Of a DNA stretch of 64,000 bases, positions 42,629 to 50,494 are shown piece after piece. A program made the translations under genes and the position numbers. The notes under the pieces are model-generated. The model saw only the letters and a list, made by a program, of their open reading frames with translations. It searched no databases and had not been told where the DNA came from. Origin of the DNA: Seonamhaeicola sp. (GTDB lineage Bacteria; Bacteroidota; Bacteroidia; Flavobacteriales; Flavobacteriaceae); contig NZ_JANQJQ010000016.1 in the NCBI RefSeq assembly GCF_028281565.1, forward strand, positions 62,001 to 126,000. Direction: 5' to 3'. The stretch's first letter is position 1. Each line of letters starts with the position of its first letter.

Positions 42629-43732
42629 TCAGCGAAAGCGGAAATCTTGTATTTGTTCTTTATATTGTTCTAAATAGTTTTTTATTTCCATAGCACCCTC
42701 TTGTATACTGTAACAGTTTGTGATGCCTTCTTCTTTTAAAAAGTCCACCGCTTTTTTACTTCGCACTCCGGACTGGCAGAAAAAATACTTTTCTTTGTTG
42801 TTATTTAAAAGTGCCAGGTTATTTTGTAATGAACTTAACGGCATAGACGCTACAGGTAATTCATCAACTTTAGGTTGTTCATGTATCTCCCTTACATCTA
42901 TAATTTGAATGTGCTCTTTATTAATTATTTTTTGAATTGAAACCAGTTCATCGGTTTCACAATTAATGTTTAATACTCTTCCCTTAAAATTGGCTTGAGT
43001 GTTTAATACTTCATTTATTACAGTATCATTTCTGTTGATTTTTAAGGTGGACGTTTGATTTGTCAGTGAATTATAACAAAGCAATTTACCTGACAATACA
43101 GTACCAATGCCCAAAATAAGTTTAATGACTTCATTAGCTTGCATACTACCAATGATGCCCGGAAGCACTCCTAAAACACCGATTTCAGAACAATTGGGGA
43201 CAGCATCTTTTTGTGGTGGATTAGGGAAGAGGCACCTGTAACTTGGTCCGTTTTGGTAATTGAATACCGATACCTGGCCTTCAAATTTGTATATAGCTCC
43301 AAAAACCAAAGGTTTATTGGTGATGATACAAGCGTCGTTCACAAGGTAACGGGTTTCAAAATTATCAGAGCCATCGACTATAATATCATATTGATTAAAT
43401 AATTCAAGGGCGTTTTGATAGGTGAGAGCTTCGGGATATGCGTTTATTTTGATGTCACCGTTTAAATCTTCCAATCGTTTTTTTGCAGCTGTCGCTTTAT
43501 TCGCTCCTAATGATGAATCGCCAAATAACACCTGACGTTGTAGATTGGATAGCTCAACGGTATCAAAATCGATAATACCAATGGTGCCAATGCCAGCGGC
43601 GGTTAGATATTGCAAAACCGGGCAACCCAAACCACCGGCACCAACAACCAGTACCCTGGCTTTTGAAAGTTTATCTTGACCTTCCGGACCAATTTCCGAT
43701 AAAATGATATGTCTGTTGTATCTGTTTGTCAT
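42629..43732 (-). CDS. moeB: MoeB/ThiF-type adenylyltransferase with C-terminal rhodanese domain
   Basis: A 367-residue E1-like enzyme that adenylates the C-terminal Gly of MoaD (and possibly ThiS). The ATP site is V-V-G-A-G-G-L-G-C-P (about residues 29-38), the conserved Asp-Arg follow in D-x-x-x-x-S-N-L-x-R-Q and the Mg/ATP Arg is nearby. Zn Cys pairs are less obvious. Residues about 265-355 form a rhodanese domain with the catalytic Cys in F-F-C-Q-S-G-V-R-S, suggesting it also carries the sulfur, as in MOCS3-like fusions. It is encoded directly upstream of moaE. Confidence 0.9.
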   Translation of the reverse strand: MTNRYNRHIILSEIGPEGQDKLSKARVLVVGAGGLGCPVLQYLTAAGIGTIGIIDFDTVELSNLQRQVLFGDSSLGANKATAAKKRLEDLNGDIKINAYPEALTYQNALELFNQYDIIVDGSDNFETRYLVNDACIITNKPLVFGAIYKFEGQVSVFNYQNGPSYRCLFPNPPQKDAVPNCSEIGVLGVLPGIIGSMQANEVIKLILGIGTVLSGKLLCYNSLTNQTSTLKINRNDTVINEVLNTQANFKGRVLNINCETDELVSIQKIINKEHIQIIDVREIHEQPKVDELPVASMPLSSLQNNLALLNNNKEKYFFCQSGVRSKKAVDFLKEEGITNCYSIQEGAMEIKNYLEQYKEQIQDFRFR

Positions 43733-43744
43733 TTCTTTATTGTT

Positions 43745-43829
43745 CCTGCAAGGTTTAGCAAACCTTGTAGGTCTTTATCATACCTACAAGGTCTCAAAGA
43801 CCTTGCAGTATTAGACCTTGCAGGGTTGG
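43745..43829. repeat. ACCTACAAGGTC / GACCTTGCAGG palindromic repeat cluster
   Basis: The moaD-moeB spacer holds a run of inverted words: GCAAGGTTTAGCAAACCTTG, ACCTACAAGGTCTC with AGACCTTGCAG, and TTAGACCTTGCAGGGTT. They match the repeats at 41154 and 52358. The stretch would fold into two or three hairpins in either strand. Confidence 0.6.
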
Positions 43830-43830
43830 T

Positions 43831-44070
43831 TTATCCTCCGGCAAAAGGCGGTAATAATGCTATTTCCAATCCTGTTAATGCTGTTTCTAACGAAACCAAC
43901 TCCTGGTTTTGCGCTATTTGAAAATCTTCGTTCTTTAATTGGTCATACCGCGTGTTGAGAACTTCCAATAAATCGGAAACTTGCCCTCCAATGACTTCCA
44001 CAGTTTCTTCGTCTTTATTAGTGACTTCAGCTATTTGTCCAAAATATTTAACCGTTATATACATTTTCAA
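43831..44070 (-). CDS. moaD: Molybdopterin synthase sulfur carrier subunit
   Basis: A 79-residue ubiquitin-like sulfur carrier. It begins with the MoaD strand M-K-M-Y-I-T-V-K-Y-F-G-Q-I-A and ends with L-L-P-P-F-A-G-G, whose C-terminal Gly-Gly is adenylated by MoeB and thiocarboxylated. It overlaps the end of mobA by 23 nt, which fits translational coupling. Confidence 0.92.
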   Translation of the reverse strand: MKMYITVKYFGQIAEVTNKDEETVEVIGGQVSDLLEVLNTRYDQLKNEDFQIAQNQELVSLETALTGLEIALLPPFAGG

Positions 44071-44632
44071 TAGTTTTTAATTCTTCTTGTGTATTTACAT
44101 TCAGAGTTGTGTCCTGTTCATCCACATGCAATACTACGTTTTTCGTTTTCAAAGTATTTATAACCCTTCTCAAACGTCGTTCATCATTTTGCAATGCATC
44201 CAAAAACACCTTAGCGCATTGTTTTTTGTAAAGTGCTATCAAAGGCATGGTTTTACCACTGCTTTCAATTTGAATGATGTCCGAATCCCTATCAGTAGTA
44301 TCAATCAGCTTTTCTAAAACCGCTGTTTTTATTAACGGAATATCGCAACTGAGAATCAGGTTGTATTCAGTTCCCGAAGCTTCTAATCCCGAGTAAATAC
44401 CGGCCACCGGTCCAGCATTTTTGATGGCATCTTCTATTCTTTTATAACCAAAGACATCATAGTCCGGATTATCGGAAACAATAATGATATCGTTGACCAA
44501 GGGCTTAAGAGCTTTTATGCTATACTCGACAAAACTTGTATTGTTCAGTTGTATAAAGCCTTTGTCAGAGCCCATTCTGGAGCTCTTACCTCCAGCCAAA
44601 ATAATACCTGTTATGTTATTTTTATCAGTCAT
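44048..44632 (-). CDS. mobA: Molybdenum cofactor guanylyltransferase
   Basis: A 194-residue nucleotidyltransferase that turns Moco into the molybdopterin-guanine-dinucleotide needed by nitrate reductases. The signature L-A-G-G-K-S-S-R-M-G-S-D-K-G-F lies at residues 13-27, and the sugar/metal motif S-C-D-I-P-L-I (about 95) contains the key Asp. MGD is used by the Nap, Nas and YdeP enzymes in this window, and this gene is probably transcribed together with tauE and moaD. Confidence 0.93.
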   Translation of the reverse strand: MTDKNNITGIILAGGKSSRMGSDKGFIQLNNTSFVEYSIKALKPLVNDIIIVSDNPDYDVFGYKRIEDAIKNAGPVAGIYSGLEASGTEYNLILSCDIPLIKTAVLEKLIDTTDRDSDIIQIESSGKTMPLIALYKKQCAKVFLDALQNDERRLRRVINTLKTKNVVLHVDEQDTTLNVNTQEELKTIENVYNG

Positions 44633-44634
44633 TT

Positions 44635-45375
44635 TTAAGTGAACATCAATTTAGCACAAGCAATTATCAGTACGAATGCCAGCATGTACCTCAAATTTTT
44701 GTTGTTTATTTTTTTACTTCCATAGTAACCACCTAAGACACCTCCAATGAGAGCAATAGCTACCAGAACAAAAGATCCCATTTCTAAGGTCACACCGCTA
44801 CTTAATTGTCCTATCAAACCAGACGCAGAATTCACCCAAATAAATAGAGCTGAAACGGCCGCCGCTTCTTTCATTTTCCCCCAATGCAGCAATAGAATCA
44901 CCGGACTTAGAATGATACCGCCACCAATGCCTATCAACCCTGAGAAGAATCCGATAATACCACCAACTACAAGGCCTTGCCATAGTTTGATTTGTTTAAT
45001 ACTATTACTTTCCTTTCCAAAAACGTTCAACATTTTAAGAATGGCAAATATTAAAAGGACTGCCAGAATTTTTTTATAGAGTGAGGCATCCACTTCAATG
45101 CTTCCCCCTAAAAAGGCCAGAGGAATGGAAGCCATAGCAAATGAAAGGAATAGTTTTTTATTAAAATACCCTTCTTTATAATAATAGTAAAACGAAATAC
45201 CGGCTACAAACAAATTCAGCAGTAAGGCAGTAGGCTTCATGGTTTCCGGCGCAAATGAAAACAATGCCATTAATGCTAAATACCCACTGGCACCGCCATG
45301 TCCCACACTAGCATATAAAAAGGATACCACTGGGAGTATCAGTAAAAAGATGTATATGTTTTCGGTTTGTAACAT
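44635..45375 (-). CDS. TSUP-family (TauE/SafE) anion permease
   Basis: A 246-residue integral membrane protein with about 8 helices in two halves. The family motif G-x-G-G-G is seen as G-I-G-G-G-I-I-L-S-P and a related V-G-H-G-G-A-S in the first half. TSUP permeases move sulfite, sulfonates or other small anions. Its stop lies 2 nt from mobA, so a role in exporting or importing an anion needed for Moco (sulfur oxyanion, perhaps molybdate) is plausible but unproven. Confidence 0.85.
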   Translation of the reverse strand: MLQTENIYIFLLILPVVSFLYASVGHGGASGYLALMALFSFAPETMKPTALLLNLFVAGISFYYYYKEGYFNKKLFLSFAMASIPLAFLGGSIEVDASLYKKILAVLLIFAILKMLNVFGKESNSIKQIKLWQGLVVGGIIGFFSGLIGIGGGIILSPVILLLHWGKMKEAAAVSALFIWVNSASGLIGQLSSGVTLEMGSFVLVAIALIGGVLGGYYGSKKINNKNLRYMLAFVLIIACAKLMFT

Positions 45376-45435
45376 GATAGTTTTAAGTGCTCTGAAGTGC
45401 CTAAAGTATTTAAAGTTATAAGTTTGTCCTTATGT

Positions 45436-45511
45436 TAGGTCGAGCGCAGTCGAGACCTATTTTATTTGTTCTACAATGAATGAAACCTCTCGACTGCGCT
45501 CGAGGGGACAT
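45436..45511. repeat. Inverted GTCGAGCGCAGTCGAG / CTCGACTGCGCTCGAG pair
   Basis: GTCGAGCGCAGTCGAG (45440-45455) and its inverse CTCGACTGCGCTCGAG (45488-45503) face each other across about 30 nt. The motif is familiar from many bacteroidetal intergenic spaces. It sits between modE and tauE, so a long hairpin may split the Moco operon into two transcripts. Confidence 0.65.
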
Positions 45512-45517
45512 TTTAAT

Positions 45518-45856
45518 TTATAGTGCTTCAATTTTTTCAAGTTGTTGATCTAAAAACGCCCAACAGTTTTTATTGATCTCATCAAAGGCGTTAATTAAAG
45601 ACTTACCATAATCAGTTAATTCAGCACCGCCGCCGCCTTTACCGCCAATACTGTTAATGGTTACAGGTTTTTTAGCCGACCTGTTTACGGAGTCTAACAA
45701 TTGCCACGCTTTTTTGTATGAGATATTAAGTGATTTAGCGGCTTTTGATAAAGAGCCGGTTTCCTGTATGGCTTTCAATAAATGCACCCGACCTTCACCC
45801 AACAAGACATTGTTGTCAGATTCAATCCAAATTCGGCTTTTAATCTTATAACTCAT
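45518..45856 (-). CDS. ModE-like winged-helix transcriptional regulator (DNA-binding domain only)
   Basis: A 112-residue protein homologous to the N-terminal wHTH of ModE: S-R-I-W-I-E-S, L-L-K-A-I-Q-E-T-G-S-L-S-K-A-A, then L-N-I-S-Y-K-K-A-W and a G-G-K-G-G-G wing. The C-terminal TOBE/Mop molybdate-binding domains of full ModE are absent. Short forms of this kind are widespread (Mo-Bb regulators), and the way they sense metal or cofactor is not clear. It lies 13 nt after moeA on the minus strand, a good position for regulating molybdenum genes. Confidence 0.88.
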   Translation of the reverse strand: MSYKIKSRIWIESDNNVLLGEGRVHLLKAIQETGSLSKAAKSLNISYKKAWQLLDSVNRSAKKPVTINSIGGKGGGGAELTDYGKSLINAFDEINKNCWAFLDQQLEKIEAL

Positions 45857-45869
45857 TCCTTTAATTTTT

Positions 45870-47048
45870 TTAAACCGGTAATAAAATAGTTTCTAATGCA
45901 TCACCTGTATTAATTTCTGATACGTCGGCCGGAACAAACACTAAGGCATTAGAAAGTGCAAAGGTCTGCAGCATAGAAGAGTTTTGCCCTTCCAAAAGTG
46001 CTACTTCACCATTATTATATATAGCCTTTAGAAACTGGGGGCGGTCTCCTCTTTTTATAAATTTTGAAACTGATTTAGCTTGAACCCTTGGTAATTCCGT
46101 ATCAGTTCTATCCATCATGTTTTGCAAGGCAATGTAAACGTAAACGTAAAAACAGGACAGCGCCGCTGCCGGATTACCTGGCAATGCAAAAATGCAGGTA
46201 CCTTCTTTTTTTCCAAAGAATAACGGCTTTCCCGGTTTTTGCTTCACCTTATAAAATTGTTCCGCTACGCCCAGCTCAATCAAAGCTTTACCAACATAAT
46301 CATAATCGCCCACCGAAATCCCTCCGGTTATAAGCACTAAATCATTGGTTTCAATGACACTCTTAAGTAAATCAACCGTTTTGCCATAATTATCTTCAAC
46401 CTTGTGCAGTGAAACATCATAAAACTTCAAGCTATACAACACGCTTTGTAGCATTTTGGAATTACTTTCGTAAATCTGGCCGTGCTTCAATTCCTGGCCG
46501 GGTTCAATAAGTTCATTACCGGTAGTTACAATAGCGATAGTGGGTTTTTTAAAAACGGAAACTTCGGTAATCCCTAAAGACGTTAAATAGCCAATTCCTG
46601 CCGGTGTTAATTTGGTACCTTTTTTTAAGGCGATATCTCCAGCGTTTACCTGCTCTCCCTTTGGACGAATGTTAAGCGTTTCTGCTATTTGATGTTCAAT
46701 GTCAATGGTGCTATCATTGACGCTGACTTTTTCCTGCATCATAATGGCATTGGCAGAATCAGGAACTGCAGCACCGGTAAAAATTCTAACGGCCTCTCCG
46801 GGTTTTAGAACAGGCTGATGGCCATCTCCGGCTTTAACTTCATCAATCAATTGATAGGTTAAACTATCATGTAAATAGAGTGCATACCCATCCATAGCCG
46901 ATTGCCTGAAAGGAGGCATATTAATAGGCGAAGTCACATCTTTTGACAACATATAGCCGTTAGCTTTTTCAACAGCTTTGATGGTTTCTTTTAATAAAGG
47001 TGTCACACTTTTTTTTACTGATACTATAGCTTCTTCTATTGAGATCAT
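45870..47048 (-). CDS. moeA: Molybdopterin molybdenumtransferase
   Basis: A 392-residue enzyme that inserts molybdate into adenylated molybdopterin. Landmarks: M-P-P-F-R-Q-S-A-M-D-G-Y-A near residue 45, I-F-T-G-A-A-V-P, T-G-G-I-S-V-G-D-Y-D (MoeA signature, about residue 237) and F-A-L-P-G-N-P-A-A-A. The gene is transcribed divergently from the nap operon across a 180-bp regulatory region. It is the first gene of the minus-strand Moco cluster. Confidence 0.95.
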   Translation of the reverse strand: MISIEEAIVSVKKSVTPLLKETIKAVEKANGYMLSKDVTSPINMPPFRQSAMDGYALYLHDSLTYQLIDEVKAGDGHQPVLKPGEAVRIFTGAAVPDSANAIMMQEKVSVNDSTIDIEHQIAETLNIRPKGEQVNAGDIALKKGTKLTPAGIGYLTSLGITEVSVFKKPTIAIVTTGNELIEPGQELKHGQIYESNSKMLQSVLYSLKFYDVSLHKVEDNYGKTVDLLKSVIETNDLVLITGGISVGDYDYVGKALIELGVAEQFYKVKQKPGKPLFFGKKEGTCIFALPGNPAAALSCFYVYVYIALQNMMDRTDTELPRVQAKSVSKFIKRGDRPQFLKAIYNNGEVALLEGQNSSMLQTFALSNALVFVPADVSEINTGDALETILLPV

Positions 47049-47070
47049 TGGGTTTTTCGTTATATCCGTG

Positions 47071-47098
47071 CAAATATAACGATTATAATTTTACAAAA
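47071..47098 (-). promoter_or_regulatory. moeA promoter
   Basis: Reading the minus strand, a TATATTTG -7 element (complement of 47071-47078) is preceded by TTTG (complement of 47094-47097) with a 15-nt spacer, a little shorter than the usual 17-23. A -7 start at 47078 would place the palindrome at 47101-47116 near -42 for moeA. Confidence 0.55.
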
Positions 47099-47100
47099 AG

Positions 47101-47116
47101 TATGACATGTGTCATA
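47101..47116. promoter_or_regulatory. Perfect palindrome TATGACATGTGTCATA in the moeA-nap divergent region
   Basis: A 16-bp perfect dyad (core ATGAC-N4-GTCAT, 14 bp), close in form to CRP/FNR-type sites with the TGA core. It is about 30 bp upstream of the moeA -7 element. In the nap direction the same offset points to AACAATTG (47139-47146), a weak -7. A related dyad, ATGAG-TTTT-GTCAT, stands about 30 bp upstream of the porin -7 at 63041. Confidence 0.6.
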
Positions 47117-47153
47117 ATTTAAAAATGAAGTTATTTAGAACAATTGTAAATAA

Positions 47154-47182
47154 CAAAAACCTGATTTTTGTCAGGTTTTTTC
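47154..47182 (+). terminator. Terminator-like hairpin in the nap leader
   Basis: AAAAACCTGA / TCAGGTTTTTT arms around a TTTTTG loop form an intrinsic-terminator-like hairpin with a T-run on the plus strand, 47 nt before napD. It lies inside the divergent promoter region, so if nap is transcribed from upstream this would be a 5' leader structure (attenuator or stabiliser); alternatively nap has a promoter downstream of it. Confidence 0.6.
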
Positions 47183-47228
47183 CTGTGATAAAACAAGACT
47201 TTTATGTCCGAAAAGAAAAACACTAGAA

Positions 47229-47468
47229 ATGCCGATAAAAAGTTACCTGGCCCATCCGCATGATGGTAAAAAAGAAGAGCTTATAAATGCCATGTCGCAG
47301 CTCTCTAATTGCGAAGTGATACCTGCCGAAAATAAAGATCTACTCATTGTAGTAACCGACACCGATAATAAAATAGAAGACGAACAATTAAAAGAAAAGA
47401 TAGAGGCTATTGACAGCTTAAAACTGCTGGCCATGGTTTCAGGATTTGACACACCTAAAAGTAAATAA
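47229..47468 (+). CDS. napD: NapD-like nitrate reductase chaperone
   Basis: A 79-residue ferredoxin-fold protein: a beta-strand start (I-K-S-Y-L-A-H-P), a helix N-A-M-S-Q-L-S-N-C-E-V-I, a central D-L-L-I-V-V-T-D-T strand and a final S-L-K-L-L-A-M-V-S-G-F. NapD binds the twin-arginine signal of NapA and holds it until the cofactor is loaded. It lies 2 nt before napA, which has such a signal. The assignment rests on this position plus fold pattern. Confidence 0.75.
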   Translation: MPIKSYLAHPHDGKKEELINAMSQLSNCEVIPAENKDLLIVVTDTDNKIEDEQLKEKIEAIDSLKLLAMVSGFDTPKSK

Positions 47469-47470
47469 GT

Positions 47471-49798
47471 ATGTATACCTCGCTAACTAATAGACGTAGT
47501 TTTATAAAGAAAATGGCAGTATTGTCGGCAATGACAGCTGCAGCCAGTATGTTTCCGGGCATTTTATTTGCCGAAGAACAGGAAAAGAACTTGCCAAAAG
47601 GCGGTAATTTGGATTGGAAAAAAGCGCCTTGTAGATTCTGCGGCGTGGGTTGTGGTGTTTTGGTAGGTGTTGAAAACGGAAAAGCCGTTGCTGTTAAGGG
47701 TGATCCGAAATCACCGGTAAACAAAGGGCTTTGTTGTGTGAAAGGCTACCATGCGGTCATGGCACTTTACGGTAAGGACCGATTGACCAAACCATTGATA
47801 AAAAAGAATGGAAGATACGTTCAAACCTCTATGGATGAGGCCCTTGATTTAATAGCTTCCAAAATGAAGGAAACCATTAAAGATCATGGTAAAGATGCTG
47901 TGTCTATCTATGGTTCAGGTCAGTGGACTATTCCTGATGGTTATGCAGCTTCTAAATTATTTAAGGGCTGTATTGGCACCAATAATGTGGAAGCCAACGC
48001 CCGATTATGTATGGCGAGTGCGGTAACCGGGTTTTTAACATCTTTCGGAATGGATGAACCTATGGGTTGCTACGAAGATATTGACCATGCCGATGTGTTT
48101 GTGCTTTGGGGAAATAATATGGCCGAAATGCACCCGGTGCTTTTCTCAAGATTATTGGACCAAAGATTAAAACGTGGTGTAAAGATTATTGATTTTGCTA
48201 CCAGAACCACACGTACCAGTATGGCGGCGGACAAGTCTATTATCTTCAAACCTCAAACGGATTTGGCAGTTGCAAATGCCATTTGTTACGAGATCATCAA
48301 GAATGGTTGGGTTAATAAGTCCTTTGTTGAAAAACACTGTAACTTCAGTAAAGGGTTGACCAATATGGGCTATGGTCTAGAGGATAAATATAAGTTTACA
48401 GATAAGCCTGAGAAGATTGATTTTGAAGCCTATAAAACATTCCTTGAAGATTATACCCCCGAAAAGGTAGAACAAATATCCGGAGTTTCTGCCAAGGATA
48501 TCAAATACATGGCAGCCTACTACGGTGATCCTAATAAAAAGGTGATGTCATTATGGTGTATGGGTATGAACCAGCACTCTCGCGGCACCTGGATAAATAA
48601 CCTGGTTTATAACATTCACTTACTAACAGGTAAAATTTCAACTCCTGGGAATAGTCCGTTTTCTTTAACCGGACAACCCAGCGCCTGTGGTACGGTAAGA
48701 GAGGTTGGTACGCTAACACATAAGCTGCCACATGGTGTAGTAATGAAAAAGGAACACCGCGAGTTTGCGGCAAAAATATGGGATGTACCTGTTGAGAACA
48801 TTCCGTCTAAACCAACATATCATACCGTAGAGATGTTTAGAGCTCTTGATAGAGGCGATATCCGGTTTATGTGGATTCAGGTGACTAACCCGATGGTGAC
48901 CATGCCAAAACTGAAACGGTACAGAGATGGTGCTAAGAAAGAAGGACGCTTTATTGTAGTGTCTGATGTGTATCCAACACCAACAACCGATATTGCCGAT
49001 GTGATTTTACCATCGGCCATGTGGATTGAACGCGAAGGACTCTTTGGAAATTCAGAGCGAAGAACCCAGCACTTTGAGAAAATGGTAGAGGCGCCCGGAG
49101 AATCTATGAGTGACACCTGGCAGCTTATTGAAGTAGCTAAGCGTATGGGTTTTGAAAAGCAATTCTACTACAAGAAAGAAACCCATATCGAGGAAATTTA
49201 TAATGAATACCGTAAGCACCACGATAATAAAAAGCATAACATGGCACCGTTAGAGGTGTTGAAATCGGAACCGGGAGTTTTATGGCCTTATGTAGATGGT
49301 AAATCTACCCAATGGCGTTTTAATGCCAAATACGATCCTGCCTGCAGCAATGGAGAAGCGTTCCATTTCTATGGGAAACCGGACGGTAAGGCAGTGATTT
49401 GGCAACGTCCTTACGAACCGGCAGCCGAAGAACCCGATGAAGCATATCCATATTGGCTAAATACGGGTCGCGTGGTAGAACATTGGCATACCGGATCTAT
49501 GACCAGACGTATTCCGGTATTACATAAAGCTATGCCTCATGCCTATGTGGAATTGAATCCGGGCGATGCCGAACGTCTGCAAATTAAAACTGGAGATAAG
49601 GTTAAGTTAACAACAAGAAGGGGCGAGATCGTTTTACCGGCATCAGTAAATCAACGGGGTGTACCGGCACCAATGCAAGTGTTTGTACCATTCTTTGATG
49701 AAAATTTACTGATCAATGATATTACTTTAGATTCTTTCTGTCCGATATCTAAAGAACCCGATTATAAAAAATGTGCCGTTAACGTTGAAAAAGTGTAA
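47471..49798 (+). CDS. napA: Periplasmic nitrate reductase catalytic subunit
   Basis: A 775-residue MGD enzyme that reduces nitrate to nitrite in the periplasm. The twin-arginine signal reads N-R-R-S-F-I-K (7-13) plus a hydrophobic stretch to about residue 34. The N-terminal [4Fe-4S] Cys are 54, 57, 61 and one of 88/89 (C-R-F-C-G-V-G-C; G-L-C-C-V-K-G). The Mo-ligand Cys is in R-L-C-M-A-S-A (about 180). Other blocks are G-L-F-G-N-S-E-R-R-T-Q and the C-terminal T-G-R-V-V-E-H-W-H-T-G. It sits between napD and a duplicated napB. Confidence 0.95.
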   Translation: MYTSLTNRRSFIKKMAVLSAMTAAASMFPGILFAEEQEKNLPKGGNLDWKKAPCRFCGVGCGVLVGVENGKAVAVKGDPKSPVNKGLCCVKGYHAVMALYGKDRLTKPLIKKNGRYVQTSMDEALDLIASKMKETIKDHGKDAVSIYGSGQWTIPDGYAASKLFKGCIGTNNVEANARLCMASAVTGFLTSFGMDEPMGCYEDIDHADVFVLWGNNMAEMHPVLFSRLLDQRLKRGVKIIDFATRTTRTSMAADKSIIFKPQTDLAVANAICYEIIKNGWVNKSFVEKHCNFSKGLTNMGYGLEDKYKFTDKPEKIDFEAYKTFLEDYTPEKVEQISGVSAKDIKYMAAYYGDPNKKVMSLWCMGMNQHSRGTWINNLVYNIHLLTGKISTPGNSPFSLTGQPSACGTVREVGTLTHKLPHGVVMKKEHREFAAKIWDVPVENIPSKPTYHTVEMFRALDRGDIRFMWIQVTNPMVTMPKLKRYRDGAKKEGRFIVVSDVYPTPTTDIADVILPSAMWIEREGLFGNSERRTQHFEKMVEAPGESMSDTWQLIEVAKRMGFEKQFYYKKETHIEEIYNEYRKHHDNKKHNMAPLEVLKSEPGVLWPYVDGKSTQWRFNAKYDPACSNGEAFHFYGKPDGKAVIWQRPYEPAAEEPDEAYPYWLNTGRVVEHWHTGSMTRRIPVLHKAMPHAYVELNPGDAERLQIKTGDKVKLTTRRGEIVLPASVNQRGVPAPMQVFVPFFDENLLINDITLDSFCPISKEPDYKKCAVNVEKV

Positions 49799-49801
49799 CA
49801 C

Positions 49802-50494
49802 ATGAGGAAACGATTAGGTATCATATCATTATTTGTCATCCTGTTCATGGCTTTTATTTGGGTTTGGAATTTTAGTTATCAAACAGGACGTGAAGAAGCG
49901 TACGTTCCTATTGATAATAACAATCCCGTTCCGGTGATCCCTTCTGAAACAGGAGTATTTGAACGTTCGGAATATGCATTGGAGTATGCTAATATGCCCG
50001 TAGACGAGGCGCATCAGCGTTCATTAAAGGATTATTATAAAAACCGAGCATTTCACGGGGCACCGCCAAGCATTCCCCATGAGGTTGAAGACGACCGAAA
50101 TATGGGAGATAATAGCTGCTTAAAATGCCATCAAAATGGAGGCTATGTTGATAAATTCAAAGCATACACACCGGTGGTACCACATCCTGAAATGGTTAAC
50201 TGCAGACAGTGCCATTTGCCACAACAGACGCAGACCCTGTTTAAGGGCACTAATTTCCATAAAGTAGAGGCTCCGGAGGTTGGAACTAATAATGCCTTGG
50301 TGGGAAGCCCGCCAATCATACCGCATCAAATACAGATGCATGAGAATTGTTTGTCTTGCCATGCGGGACCAGGTGCACCAAAAGAGATTCGTGTCACACA
50401 TCCTGAGCGTATCAATTGCAGGCAATGTCACGTACCTAATAATAAAGAAATGACTGATATAGGGATTTTTAAAAGAGCAACTAGTAATGAGTAA
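49802..50494 (+). CDS. napB: Tetraheme NapB-like cytochrome (tandem duplicated NapB module)
   Basis: A 230-residue protein with an N-terminal membrane anchor (residues about 5-24) and four c-type haem motifs: C-L-K-C-H, C-R-Q-C-H, C-L-S-C-H and C-R-Q-C-H. Canonical NapB has two. The sequence repeats the NapB layout twice: a P-P-x-I-P-H start, an N-C-L-x-C-H, a P-H-P/T-H-P-E-x-x-N-C-R-Q-C-H-x-P end. The second copy begins near I-I-P-H-Q-I. It probably accepts electrons from the following cytochromes and passes them to NapA. Overlap of 8 nt with the next gene suggests coupling. Confidence 0.88.
   Translation: MRKRLGIISLFVILFMAFIWVWNFSYQTGREEAYVPIDNNNPVPVIPSETGVFERSEYALEYANMPVDEAHQRSLKDYYKNRAFHGAPPSIPHEVEDDRNMGDNSCLKCHQNGGYVDKFKAYTPVVPHPEMVNCRQCHLPQQTQTLFKGTNFHKVEAPEVGTNNALVGSPPIIPHQIQMHENCLSCHAGPGAPKEIRVTHPERINCRQCHVPNNKEMTDIGIFKRATSNE

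Noticed and set aside
47154-47182. Moco riboswitch in the nap leader
   Set aside because: The hairpin is too short and lacks the conserved Moco-RNA core; it looks like a simple terminator or leader hairpin.
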